Assembly (NCBI GenBank): GCA_038327915.1 | Contig: JBBQLO010000008.1 | Span: 1-25,296, forward strand | Direction of reading: 5' to 3' | Length of the DNA stretch: 25,296 nucleotides | DNA from: CAIXDB01 sp038327915 | GTDB lineage: Bacteria; Patescibacteriota; Minisyncoccia; Phycocordibacterales; DATDWN01 | Notes under the pieces: model-generated | Told to the model about the DNA's origin: nothing | Databases searched by the model: none | The model's input: the letters and a program-made list of their open reading frames with translations, nothing else | In this document: positions 14,372 through 21,481 of the stretch, in pieces | Layout of the letters: each line of letters starts with the position of its first letter | How positions within the stretch are numbered: the stretch's first letter is position 1 | Translations under genes and position numbers: made by a program

Positions 14372-14803
14372 ATGGGAAAAAAAAGAATTGTAAAAACAGG
14401 GGAAAATGGAACGACCGAAGCAGAAAAAGCTCCGGTTGCAGCTATATCCAAAAAGAAAGTTGATCAAGGGCGATTGCATGTAGAATCAACGTACAACAAT
14501 ACTAAAATTATTCTTACAGATACGCGAGGAAATGTTCTTGCCACTTCTTCCGCAGGAGCTATTGGTTTCAAGGGTGCAAAGAAGGGTACGCCTTTTGCAG
14601 CCGCAAAGGTCGGAGAAATACTCGGTGCTCGTGCCGCGACTATGGGAATGAAAGAGGTGGCGGTGATCGTTAAAGGTGTTGGTTCAGGGAGAGAGTCCGG
14701 TATTCGAGGTTTTATTTCAAGAGGTATAAATATACTATCTATCAAAGACGCTACTCCAGTTCCTCACAATGGACCTAAGCCTAAAAAACCTCGTCGAGTA
14801 TAA
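14372..14803 (+). CDS. rpsK: Ribosomal protein S11 (uS11)
   Basis: 143 residues. A charged N-terminal extension of about 30 residues (KKRIVKTGENGTTEAEKAP) precedes the normal S11 core: RLHVESTYNNTKIILTDTRG, SSAGAIGFKGAKKGTPFAA, VKGVGSGRESGIRGF and the C-terminal HNGPKPKKPRRV. It lies on the 30S platform. ATG 14372 has no Shine-Dalgarno; the upstream 15 nt are almost all A. A separate promoter region follows before rpsD. Confidence 0.97.
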   Translation: MGKKRIVKTGENGTTEAEKAPVAAISKKKVDQGRLHVESTYNNTKIILTDTRGNVLATSSAGAIGFKGAKKGTPFAAAKVGEILGARAATMGMKEVAVIVKGVGSGRESGIRGFISRGINILSIKDATPVPHNGPKPKKPRRV

Positions 14804-14820
14804 CAGGCCAAGGGGTTGTC

Positions 14821-14865
14821 TTGGACAAATATGAAAGTTCTGATATAGTAAATATCTTATATAAT
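14821..14865 (+). promoter_or_regulatory. Tandem promoters of rpsD
   Basis: Upstream unit: TTGGAC (14821-14826), a 17-nt spacer and TATAGT (14844-14849) preceded by TGA, an extended -10. A second hexamer, TATAAT (14860-14865), sits 8 nt before ATG 14874 and could give a leaderless transcript. S4 is the autogenous regulator of this operon in other bacteria, but no recognised S4 leader fits in the short space. Confidence 0.5.
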
Positions 14866-14873
14866 TTAAATAC

Positions 14874-15476
14874 ATGATTACCGGACCAAAATACAAAATA
14901 GCTCGCCGAGTTGGCGCGCCAATATTTGAGAAGACACAGACTCGCAAATATGCAGAGCGCCTTGAGCGTCGCGGTAAAACAAAAGGATTTTCAAAACCAA
15001 AGTCAGAATTCGCAATTCAGCTCAATGAAAAGCAAAAAGCTCGTTTTATATACGGTTTGACGGAGCGTCAATTTTCAAATTACGTGAAAGAAGCACTAGG
15101 TAAAAAATCTTCTCAAGCCACGACGGTGATTTTTGAATTTCTCGAAACTCGTTTGGATAATGTAGTGTATCGTCTTGGTCTCGCTCCTACACGTCGAGCA
15201 GCTCGCCAAATGATCTCTCATGGACATATTCGTGTCAATGGTATTCGTTCCAATACCCCGTCTCGTCGCATGACTGCAACCGACATTATCACTATCCGTG
15301 AGGGATCCCAGTCTTCTCCACTTTTTACTGGTTTAAAAGAAAACCCTGTGACACCAGCCTCATGGTTAAGATTTGATGTTGAAAAGAAAACAGCACAGAT
15401 GATTGGTAAACCAGAATTTAATCAAGGGGATAGCATGTTTGACCTGAATGCAGTGGTTGAGTTTTATAGTAGATAA
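14874..15476 (+). CDS. rpsD: Ribosomal protein S4 (uS4)
   Basis: 200 residues, a primary 16S rRNA-binding protein. The S4 domain is at about 90-155 (ETRLDNVVYRLGLAPTRRAARQMISHGHIRVNG). The N-terminal domain lacks the zinc-binding Cys cluster (GPKYKIARRVGAPIFEKTQ), so it is the zinc-independent C- form. The C-terminal region has WLRFDVEKKTAQMIGKP. It is 71 nt from rpsK, with its own promoters, and 103 nt from rpoA. Confidence 0.97.
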   Translation: MITGPKYKIARRVGAPIFEKTQTRKYAERLERRGKTKGFSKPKSEFAIQLNEKQKARFIYGLTERQFSNYVKEALGKKSSQATTVIFEFLETRLDNVVYRLGLAPTRRAARQMISHGHIRVNGIRSNTPSRRMTATDIITIREGSQSSPLFTGLKENPVTPASWLRFDVEKKTAQMIGKPEFNQGDSMFDLNAVVEFYSR

Positions 15477-15520
15477 GACTGACTTGTTAAAGTAGGATTT
15501 CTGACCTACATGATCAATAT

Positions 15521-15549
15521 TTGATTATTTTTATATTATAATGTATACT
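15521..15549 (+). promoter_or_regulatory. Promoter of rpoA
   Basis: TTGATT (15521-15526), a 17-nt spacer and TATACT (15544-15549). A second good hexamer, TATAAT (15537-15542), overlaps it. The predicted start near 15556 gives a leader of about 24 nt. A small hairpin, GTAGG (15492-15496) with CCTAC (15505-15509), lies upstream without a T-run. Confidence 0.55.
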
Positions 15550-15579
15550 TTATTTTTTAAAATTTAAACATAATTTTTT

Positions 15580-16539
15580 ATGTCTGATTATACAATTGTA
15601 CTCCCATCAAAACCAAAAATTGTTTCTGAAGTTGATTTTTCTGGTACATATGAAATTGATGGTTTGTATCCGGGATACGGCCATACTTTGGGTAATTCTT
15701 TGCGCAGAATAATTCTTTCTTCTCTTCCCGGTGTAGCTGTCACCGCCGTCAAAATTTCTGGTATTGAACATGAATTTTCAGTCATACATGGAGTTAAAGA
15801 AGACGCAGTAACGATACTTCTCAATCTAAAACGTGTTCGTATTGCTATGGTCTCAGATGAACCTCAAACGTTGACTCTCAAAGTAAAAGGGGTTAAAGAA
15901 ATCACCGCTGGTGACATCAAGGTTTCTGGAGGGGTGGAAATACTTAACCCAGAACTCGTTATTGCAAATGTAACTGATAAAAATGGTGAATTAGATATGG
16001 AAATCACTGCAGAAAAAGGTCTTGGTTTTGTTTCTAAGGAAGATATTGAAAAGAACCGGGTGGATATTGGACAAATCACTCTCGATGCTATTTTTACCCC
16101 GATTCGTAGAGTGAGCTACGAAGTCGAAAATATGCGCGTTGGGGATCGAACAGATTTTAATCGTTTAAAGATTTTCATCGAAACAGACGGAACTATTACT
16201 CCCAAGGATGCTCTTGAGAAATCAATTGAAACCATGATTGGTCAACTTAAAGCTATTATTGGCTTTAAGGAAGAAGAGGTGATTATGTCTCCGGTTTCTC
16301 TTCAAGAAGACATGGAAGAAGAAAAATCAAATGTAGATGAAGATGTTTTGAAAACTCGAATTGATACTCTTGATCTCTCAGCACGAACTCTTAACGCTCT
16401 TTCAAATGCTAATATTCGAACTGTTGGAGGTTTGGCTCGAAAGAAAGAAAAAGATATCTTAGAAATTGAAGGTTTGGGATCGAAAGCAGTTTCTGAGATT
16501 AAAGATGTTCTCGCCGCATTCAGTATTACCTTAAAATAA
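15580..16539 (+). CDS. rpoA: RNA polymerase alpha subunit
   Basis: 319 residues. The N-terminal dimerisation domain is at about 1-230 (YPGYGHTLGNSLRRIILSSLPGVAV, VIHGVKEDAVTILLNLK, DAIFTPIRRVSYEVENMRVG). After an acidic linker (about 247-258), the C-terminal domain is at about 262-319 (IDTLDLSARTLNALSNANIR, IEGLGSKAVSEIKDVL). Both domains are complete, so UP-element and activator contacts are possible. It has its own promoter and is followed by rplQ after 28 nt, the common rpoA-rplQ pair. Confidence 0.98.
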   Translation: MSDYTIVLPSKPKIVSEVDFSGTYEIDGLYPGYGHTLGNSLRRIILSSLPGVAVTAVKISGIEHEFSVIHGVKEDAVTILLNLKRVRIAMVSDEPQTLTLKVKGVKEITAGDIKVSGGVEILNPELVIANVTDKNGELDMEITAEKGLGFVSKEDIEKNRVDIGQITLDAIFTPIRRVSYEVENMRVGDRTDFNRLKIFIETDGTITPKDALEKSIETMIGQLKAIIGFKEEEVIMSPVSLQEDMEEEKSNVDEDVLKTRIDTLDLSARTLNALSNANIRTVGGLARKKEKDILEIEGLGSKAVSEIKDVLAAFSITLK

Positions 16540-16567
16540 GCCTAATTATTATAGTTGCAATACATTT

Positions 16568-16915
16568 ATGAACCACGGAAAGCCAACAAGAAAATTCGGA
16601 CGAATCTCAAAGGTACGTAATGGACTTATGAAGTCTCTTGCCCTTGCTTTAGTCGTGGAAGGTAAGATTAAAACTACAGAGGCAAAAGCAAAAAGTCTTC
16701 GGCCATATGTTGAAAAAATGATTACTTTGGGACGAAACAACACTGTTGCTTCTCGTCGACTCCTTGTTGCGCGAATAGGAACAATTGGTGCCAAAAAAAT
16801 AGTTGCCGACGTGTCGCCGAAGTATGTTGGACGAGAGGGCGGATATACTCGGATTACCAAATTGCCTCGAAGATTGTCAGACGGAGCCCCGCAGGCTGTT
16901 ATTGAATTTATATAA
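16568..16915 (+). CDS. rplQ: Ribosomal protein L17 (bL17)
   Basis: 115 residues. The family start MNHGKPTRKFGRISKVRNGL resembles the usual MRHRKRGRKLGR. It is followed by EGKIKTTEAKAKSLRPYVEKMITLG and the C-terminal YTRITKLPRRLSDGAPQAVIEF. A large-subunit protein near the exit tunnel. Standard length. No Shine-Dalgarno. rplM follows after 10 nt. Confidence 0.97.
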   Translation: MNHGKPTRKFGRISKVRNGLMKSLALALVVEGKIKTTEAKAKSLRPYVEKMITLGRNNTVASRRLLVARIGTIGAKKIVADVSPKYVGREGGYTRITKLPRRLSDGAPQAVIEFI

Positions 16916-16925
16916 AATCGATATT

Positions 16926-17270
16926 ATGAAATACACACTTGATGCAGAAAATAAAGCTATTGGACGAGTTGCGAGTCAGGCAGCGGTTTTGCTTATGGGT
17001 AAAAACGAAACGACTTTTGCTCGCAATACTATGCCAGAAGTAACAGTAGAAATCACCAATGCGTCAAAAGCAAGGATTTTTCCGGCAAAACTTTTACAAA
17101 ATACATACAGTAGATATTCAGGTTTTCCAGGTGGGCTGAAGCAACCTACTATGGAGCAGGTTATTGCTAAAAAAGGTCACGGAGAATTGTTCAAAGAGGC
17201 TGTTCTTGGGATGTTGCCTAAAAACAAATTACGAAGTAAGATGATGAAAAATTTACAGATATCAGAATAA
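16926..17270 (+). CDS. rplM: Ribosomal protein L13 (uL13), short form
   Basis: 114 residues from ATG 16926. The E. coli protein has 142; here the first about 14 residues and the tail are missing and the middle is shortened. Conserved parts are YTLDAENKAIGRVASQAA, YSRYSGFPGGLKQPTMEQV and VLGMLPKNKLRSKMMKNLQI. The frame is open further upstream but that part lies inside rplQ. L13 nucleates early 50S assembly. The reduced size fits streamlined Patescibacteria ribosomes. It pairs with rpsI 20 nt downstream, as in most bacteria. Confidence 0.95.
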   Translation: MKYTLDAENKAIGRVASQAAVLLMGKNETTFARNTMPEVTVEITNASKARIFPAKLLQNTYSRYSGFPGGLKQPTMEQVIAKKGHGELFKEAVLGMLPKNKLRSKMMKNLQISE

Positions 17271-17290
17271 TATAATAATAGAATTACGAA

Positions 17291-17722
17291 ATGTCTACAG
17301 AAATAAAAACAAAAGAATCAGTCAATACACCCGAAAGATATATCGAAGCTGTGGGTCGACGTAAAACATCGGTGGCACGTGTACGCATTACTCCCGCTGC
17401 GAAACAAACATTTGAAGTAAATGGCAAAGAGCTACATGTTTATTTTTCTATCGATGAAATGCAACTTATTGTCAAAGAACCGTTTGTAGAAGTCGGTGGG
17501 GAAGAGAAGTTTAAAGTGACTGCTCTGCTTTCTGGTGGAGGAATTCACTCCCAATCAGAGGCTCTCCGACACGGTATTGCTCGCGCACTGGTCAAACATA
17601 CGGAAACTCTCCGTAAAACCCTTAAAAAAGCCGGCCACCTAAAGCGAGATCCTCGTGCTAAAGAACGCCGAAAGTTCGGTTTGAAGAAAGCTCGAAAAGC
17701 CCCTCAGTGGAGTAAGCGTTAG
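17291..17722 (+). CDS. rpsI: Ribosomal protein S9 (uS9)
   Basis: 143 residues. Core motifs are YIEAVGRRKTSVARVRI, VNGKELHVYF, ALLSGGGIHSQSEALRHGIA and the basic tail KERRKFGLKKARKAPQWSKR, whose last residues reach the P-site tRNA. A short N-terminal extension (about 15 residues) is present. Last gene of the ribosomal cluster; a terminator follows at 17795-17840. Confidence 0.97.
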   Translation: MSTEIKTKESVNTPERYIEAVGRRKTSVARVRITPAAKQTFEVNGKELHVYFSIDEMQLIVKEPFVEVGGEEKFKVTALLSGGGIHSQSEALRHGIARALVKHTETLRKTLKKAGHLKRDPRAKERRKFGLKKARKAPQWSKR

Positions 17723-17794
17723 TCTGATGCAACAGTGGTATATGAGATAAAATCTTAGGAATAACTAATGCTCCTTATTAGATTTGAAAGTTAG

Positions 17795-17840
17795 GGTGCT
17801 ATTTTTCAGGCACGTTTCTCTCCTAGAGACGCACCTTTTT
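17795..17840 (+). terminator. Terminator of the ribosomal cluster
   Basis: GGTGC (17795-17799) pairs with GCACC (17831-17835) and TTTTT follows (17836-17840). Between them CGTTTCT/AGAGACG forms an inner 7-bp stem with one G-T pair. GTGC can alternatively pair with GCAC at 17810-17813, which would break the closing stem. A smaller hairpin CTAAT/ATTAG (17765-17781) precedes it. Confidence 0.65.
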
Positions 17841-17858
17841 ATTTGTTCAAAATTTTGA

Positions 17859-17864
17859 TATATT
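17859..17864 (+). promoter_or_regulatory. Extended -10 of grpE
   Basis: TGATATATT (TATATT at 17859-17864) ends 6 nt before ATG 17871, with no room for a ribosome-binding site, as for several other genes here. No CIRCE (HrcA) element is seen. Confidence 0.5.
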
Positions 17865-17870
17865 ATTTAC

Positions 17871-18497
17871 ATGACAGATAAAAATAAACATGCAAAAGAA
17901 GAGGAAAAAATAGCTCGCATAGAGGAAGTGGAACTCGATACCGACCCTGGTGACGACAGTCGGGATGATGTTGTCTATGAGGACAACGTAGAAAACACTG
18001 GTGCGGATTACAAAGTGAAGACTGATAAGCTTCGTGCTCGTATTAAAGAACTGGAAGAAAAAAATACAGAGTTGCTCAACAGTTGGCAACGCGATAAGGC
18101 AGACTTTATGAATCTCCGTAAGCGCGATGAAGAAGAAAAAAAAGAGTTTGCCAAGTTCGCCAAAAGTGATGTTATTTCCGAAATCATTCCTGTGCTTGAC
18201 TCATTTGAATCAGCGATGAAAAACAAAGAAGCGTGGGAAAAAGTAGACAGAAACTGGCGAGTAGGGGTAGAATATATTCATTCGCAGCTCCTTGGTATTC
18301 TTGTGTCACATGGTTTGAGTGTAATAAATCCACTCGGCGAAATGTATAATCATGTGCGGGACGAGGCCATTGAAAATGTTCGAGTAGAGGATGAATCCGA
18401 AAATGGTAAAGTACTGGAAGTCGTCCAAGTGGGGTATAATCTTGGTGGCAAAGAAATTCGTGCACCGAAAGTGAAAATCGGTCATTTTGAGAAGTAA
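17871..18497 (+). CDS. grpE: Nucleotide exchange factor GrpE
   Basis: 208 residues. An acidic N-terminus (about 1-45) is followed by the long dimerisation helix (about 48-100, LRARIKELEEKNTELLNSWQ, DFMNLRKR) and the beta domain with PLGEMYNHVRDEAI and VVQVGYNLGGKEIRAPKVKI. It releases ADP from DnaK. It opens the grpE-dnaK-dnaJ chaperone locus, transcribed from its own -10 immediately before the ATG. Confidence 0.97.
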   Translation: MTDKNKHAKEEEKIARIEEVELDTDPGDDSRDDVVYEDNVENTGADYKVKTDKLRARIKELEEKNTELLNSWQRDKADFMNLRKRDEEEKKEFAKFAKSDVISEIIPVLDSFESAMKNKEAWEKVDRNWRVGVEYIHSQLLGILVSHGLSVINPLGEMYNHVRDEAIENVRVEDESENGKVLEVVQVGYNLGGKEIRAPKVKIGHFEK

Positions 18498-18547
18498 CAT
18501 TTTTGCTTTTTTAAAATACGTGCTTGGACCGACATACCAATAAGTTT

Positions 18548-18626
18548 TTGATTTAACCTAATTTTTAAAGTAATGTACTTATTGTACATGGCAAAAGAAC
18601 TCGATATTGAAAAAATAAACAAATGA
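18548..18626 (+). promoter_or_regulatory. Promoter with palindrome and a 12-codon leader ORF
   Basis: TTGATT (18548-18553), a 17-nt spacer and TAATGT (18571-18576). An inverted repeat ATGTAC-TTATT-GTACAT (18573-18589) overlaps the -10 and the expected start, as an operator would. An ORF from ATG 18588 encodes MAKELDIEKINK and stops at TGA 18624-18626. That TGA is the TGn of a second extended -10, TGATATAAT (TATAAT at 18627-18632), 11 nt before the 18644 gene. The short ORF may be a leader peptide, a gene remnant or chance. Confidence 0.35.
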
Positions 18627-18643
18627 TATAATTTCAAACAAGC

Positions 18644-18949
18644 ATGCATCAAATTGGCACCCCACGAAGCGAATATGTTGAAAAAATAATCCGAGATTCT
18701 TCCGGTAGGTTTCTTCGAGCTACTTTTTGCATATATGAAAGCCAGGGACGTCTCAAGGCCCGCTTAATAAAGACTGTTATTTTTGAAGACATAATATCAA
18801 AAAATGAAATTTTAGTACTGATTGGATTGAATTTTGAAAATAAATTTCAGAGTAATGTTGTATTAAATAACAAAATAATTTCACCCTTTGTCAGCTCAAA
18901 TATTTTATATTTTACCGGCTCTAAACCTCGAGCACCAACAGCAAAATAA
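18644..18949 (+). CDS. Small hypothetical protein between grpE and dnaK
   Basis: 101 residues, basic and beta-like: SEYVEKIIRDSSGRFLRATF, RLKARLIKTVIFE, then a C-terminal YFTGSKPRAPTAK. It has no signal peptide, membrane helix or known motif. ATG 18644 follows an extended -10 (TATAAT, 18627-18632). The stop codon overlaps the first of three direct repeats upstream of dnaK. Its position inside the chaperone locus hints at a link with proteostasis, but nothing in the sequence shows it. Confidence 0.65.
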   Translation: MHQIGTPRSEYVEKIIRDSSGRFLRATFCIYESQGRLKARLIKTVIFEDIISKNEILVLIGLNFENKFQSNVVLNNKIISPFVSSNILYFTGSKPRAPTAK

Positions 18950-19000
18950 CGAATGGGTTACGAATTGGCTACGAATTGATATGAATTTGAATTCATTCGT
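18949..19000. repeat. Three 11-bp-spaced direct repeats plus an inverted copy before dnaK
   Basis: ACGAAT occurs at 18949-18954, 18960-18965 and 18971-18976, exactly 11 bp apart, in units like ACGAATTGGCT. The reverse complement ATTCGT lies at 18995-19000. The outermost copies extend to an 8-bp inverted repeat AACGAATG (18948-18955) / CATTCGTT (18994-19001). Spacing of one helical turn suggests cooperative protein binding on one face of the DNA. Confidence 0.55.
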
Positions 19001-19028
19001 TGCCATCCGTATGTTAATTCTTTATTTC
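19000..19028 (+). promoter_or_regulatory. Possible dnaK promoter
   Basis: TTGCCA (19000-19005), a 17-nt spacer and TATTTC (19023-19028), giving a leader of about 29 nt before ATG 19064. It begins right at the inverted ACGAAT copy, so the repeats would sit immediately upstream of the -35. Confidence 0.35.
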
Positions 19029-19063
19029 GTATCTATTTTACAAATCTTTAATTTACAAAACAC

Positions 19064-20989
19064 ATGTCTAAAATTATAGGAATCGACCTCGGAACAACGA
19101 ATTCCGCCGTTGCTGTCATGGAAGCTGGACAGCCAAAAATATTGGAAAATAGTGAGGGTGCACGTACGACACCGTCTATTGTAGCAATCTCTAAAACTGG
19201 TGAGAGACTCGTGGGTCTACTTGCAAAACGTCAGGCGGTGACCAATGCTAAAAATACAATTTTTGGTATTAAGCGCTTCATCGGACATACGTTTGAAGAA
19301 GGGGCAGTACAGACAGACAAGAAAATTGTACCTTTTGAAATAAATAAATCTACAACGGGTGGAGTGAAGGTAAAACTGAATGACAAGGAATACAGCCCGG
19401 AGGAAATTTCTGCCATGATACTTTCCAAATTGAAAGCAGATGCGGAAGCTAAGCTCGGAGAGAAAGTGACGCAAGCTATCATTACTGTCCCCGCTTACTT
19501 TAACGATGCTCAAAGACAAGCTACAAAAGACGCCGGAGCCATCGCAGGGCTCGAAGTATTGCGTATCATAAACGAGCCGACAGCAGCGGCACTTGCATAT
19601 GGATTTGATAAAGGGAAGAAGGAAGAAAAAATAGTTGTCTTCGACTTTGGAGGTGGAACATTTGACGTTTCTGTGCTTGAAGTGGGAGATTCAGTCATCG
19701 AAGTAAAAAGTACAGATGGAGACTCACACTTGGGGGGTAAAGATATTGATCAGAAAATTATCAATTATCTTGCAGACGAATTTAAGAAAGAATCTGGTAT
19801 AGACTTACGCGGAGATACACTGGCTCTTCAGCGTTTGGATGAATCAGCTGAAAAAGCAAAAATAGAACTTTCTACAGCTATGGAAAGTGAGGTAAACATT
19901 CCATTTATTACATCTGATTCATCTGGTCCGCGGCACCTACTTATAAAAATTTCTCGAGCGAAGCTAGAAGAATTGACAGCAGAATTTATTGATAGGGCGA
20001 TGAATATCACAAAACGCGCTATGGAAGCGTCTGGTTTCTCTACGTCGCAGATAAACGAAGTTATTTTGGTCGGTGGACAGACTCGCATGCCTAAAATGGC
20101 AGAAAAAGTAAAAGAATACTTTGGTAAGGAACCAAACAAATCTATCAATCCAGATGAAGTGGTGGCATTGGGCGCCGCAATTCAAGGAGGAATTCTTTCG
20201 GGAGACGTCAAGGATATTTTACTTCTAGATGTTATTCCACTTTCTCTCGGTATTGAAACTATGGGAGGGGTTGCAACAAAACTTATAGAGCGTAATACAA
20301 CCATTCCCGCATCCCGTTCTCAGATTTTCTCCACCGCTGCTGACAACCAAACTTCAGTAGAGATTCATATCGTCCAAGGTGAAAGAGCTATGGCAGGGGA
20401 TAATAAGAGCCTCGGACGCTTTATTCTCGATGGAATTCCACCATCTCCACGCGGCATGCCACAAGTTGAGGTCACTTTTGATGTGGATGCTAACGGCATT
20501 TTGTCAGTTAAAGCCAAAGATAAAGCTACCAATAAAGAACAGTCTATTCGTATTGAAGCTCGTTCAAGTTTGTCAAAAGATGAGATTGAAAAAATGCAGA
20601 AAGATGCAGAAGCTCATGCTACGGACGATGCCAAGAAAAAAGATATTGTTGAGGCAAAAAATATTGCAGAACAAATGGTGTACACTTCAGAAAAATCTCT
20701 TCGTGATGCGGGGGACAAAGTACCAGCAGACCTCAAGACGTCGATTGAAAGTAAAATAGTTGATGTTAAAAAAGCTAGAGAAGGAGATGATATGGAGGTT
20801 ATAAAGACCACTACTTCGACCCTTTCAAATGAACTTTCGAAGATTGGGGAAATACTTAATAAAGCAACACAAGAAACACAGCAAACACAACCACAAACTC
20901 CACCCGCCGGTGATGCAGAAGCAAAAGAGGAAGAAGTGCCGGTCCGTGATGCGGATTTTGAGGAGAAGAAGCCAGAGGAAGGTAAATAA
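19064..20989 (+). CDS. dnaK: Molecular chaperone DnaK (Hsp70)
   Basis: 641 residues. The nucleotide-binding domain is at about 1-375 (IGIDLGTTNSAVAVMEAG, NEPTAAALAYGFDKG, VFDFGGGTFDVSVLEVG, ILVGGQTRMPKM). The linker DVIPLSLGIETMGG leads into the substrate-binding beta domain, with GERAMAGDNKSLGRF and VTFDVDANGILSVKAKDK. A helical lid follows, then a Gln/Thr/Glu-rich tail ending VRDADFEEKKPEEGK, close to the normal DADFEEV. Complete and of standard length. An in-frame ATG shift is not needed; MSKIIGIDLG is the family start. The next cistron dnaJ lies 492 nt away behind a terminator. Confidence 0.98.
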   Translation: MSKIIGIDLGTTNSAVAVMEAGQPKILENSEGARTTPSIVAISKTGERLVGLLAKRQAVTNAKNTIFGIKRFIGHTFEEGAVQTDKKIVPFEINKSTTGGVKVKLNDKEYSPEEISAMILSKLKADAEAKLGEKVTQAIITVPAYFNDAQRQATKDAGAIAGLEVLRIINEPTAAALAYGFDKGKKEEKIVVFDFGGGTFDVSVLEVGDSVIEVKSTDGDSHLGGKDIDQKIINYLADEFKKESGIDLRGDTLALQRLDESAEKAKIELSTAMESEVNIPFITSDSSGPRHLLIKISRAKLEELTAEFIDRAMNITKRAMEASGFSTSQINEVILVGGQTRMPKMAEKVKEYFGKEPNKSINPDEVVALGAAIQGGILSGDVKDILLLDVIPLSLGIETMGGVATKLIERNTTIPASRSQIFSTAADNQTSVEIHIVQGERAMAGDNKSLGRFILDGIPPSPRGMPQVEVTFDVDANGILSVKAKDKATNKEQSIRIEARSSLSKDEIEKMQKDAEAHATDDAKKKDIVEAKNIAEQMVYTSEKSLRDAGDKVPADLKTSIESKIVDVKKAREGDDMEVIKTTTSTLSNELSKIGEILNKATQETQQTQPQTPPAGDAEAKEEEVPVRDADFEEKKPEEGK

Positions 20990-20998
20990 AGGAGTGTA

Positions 20999-21183
20999 AT
21001 GATGAAAATGAGTTAGTTGCAAAAATCTCTTTCGATCAAAATCTTTTCCGTCACCAGAATAATTTCTTACTAGAAATTTTATTCACGCTCGTCAGTCAAG
21101 AAAACAATCAGCTTCTCGTGTGCCGCGCACTCGATCGCTGTTGTTTTCTAACTTCCTACGCGATGTGCCAGAAACGTTTTTGA
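20999..21183 (+). pseudogene. Candidate small ORF broken by a one-base deletion
   Basis: AAGGAG (20989-20994, overlapping the dnaK stop) precedes ATG 20999 and ATG 21002, but that frame stops after a few codons. In the frame of position 21001 the sequence is open for 60 codons to TGA 21181-21183, without a start codon. One extra A in the AAAA run 21005-21008 would join the two into a protein of about 60 residues with four Cys (C-RALDR-CC, AMCQKRF). It may be a real frameshift, a sequencing error, or a coincidence. Confidence 0.25.
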
Positions 21184-21207
21184 TCGACTAAATTTTTTAC
21201 AAATTTA

Positions 21208-21239
21208 AACCCCCTATATCTTTCGATAAGGGGGTTTTT
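21208..21239 (+). terminator. Strong terminator in the dnaK-dnaJ gap
   Basis: CCCCC (21210-21214) and GGGGG (21230-21234), extended by flanking AA/TT and T-A pairs toward a loop around CTTTCG, followed by TTTTT (21235-21239). It ends the dnaK transcript about 220 nt after the stop codon. Confidence 0.85.
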
Positions 21240-21245
21240 GGATTT

Positions 21246-21366
21246 CCTTGAGCTAGCAGGTAGATAATTCTCGTTTTAAAAGATTTACCACGACCGATCG
21301 GGTATTGCCGGATCGGAAGCACCTCCCGATGAGAGATGGTCGGGTCTCAAGGTTTATCCCGGGCAA
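21246..21366. ncRNA. Structured non-coding region upstream of dnaJ (candidate RNA)
   Basis: Nested pairings can be drawn. CCTTGAG (21246-21252) with CTCAAGG (21346-21352) closes the element. GGTAGAT (21259-21265) pairs with ATTTACC (21283-21289), with one G-U. CGACC (21291-21295) pairs with GGTCG (21338-21342), and ATCGGG (21297-21302) with CCCGAT (21325-21330). TTGCC (21305-21309) could also pair with GGCAA (21362-21366), a pseudoknot-like contact, and CCGATC/GATCGG offers an alternative fold. It is richer in GC than the flanking intergenic DNA. No ORF, tRNA, SRP, RNase P or tmRNA signature was recognised. It could be a free RNA or a dnaJ leader, though dnaJ has its own -10 at 21470. Confidence 0.35.
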
Positions 21367-21469
21367 CTTTTAGTATCAAAAACATACTTCCATGTAGATT
21401 TCAGGAATTCATTCAAAAGGACACACTATCAATTTTATATTGTCAAGTATTTTTCTTTTTTAAAAACCT

Positions 21470-21475
21470 TATAAT
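21470..21475 (+). promoter_or_regulatory. -10 box of dnaJ
   Basis: TATAAT (21470-21475) ends 6 nt before ATG 21482, predicting a leaderless mRNA. TTGTCA lies at 21440-21445, but the 24-nt spacing is too long for a normal -35. Confidence 0.55.
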
Positions 21476-21481
21476 ACATAC

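Noticed and set aside
15492..15509. GTAGG/CCTAC hairpin as terminator of rpsD
   Set aside because: The stem is only 5 bp and is not followed by a T-run; it is noted only as a minor structure upstream of the rpoA promoter.
17723..19063. CIRCE (HrcA) operator in the chaperone locus
   Set aside because: No TTAGCACTC-N9-GAGTGCTAA or close variant was found upstream of grpE, the 18644 gene or dnaK.
19217..19519. Antisense open frames inside dnaK
   Set aside because: Dense Hsp70 motifs identify the plus strand. The minus frames are by-products of its codon use and have no start signals.
21291..21342. SRP RNA, hammerhead, tmRNA or RNase P RNA in the dnaK-dnaJ gap
   Set aside because: GGATCGGAAGCACC only loosely resembles the SRP tetraloop region and the flanking asymmetric loop is missing. 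CCGATGAGA lacks the hammerhead CUGANGA core, and no tag ORF or RNase P core motif is present.
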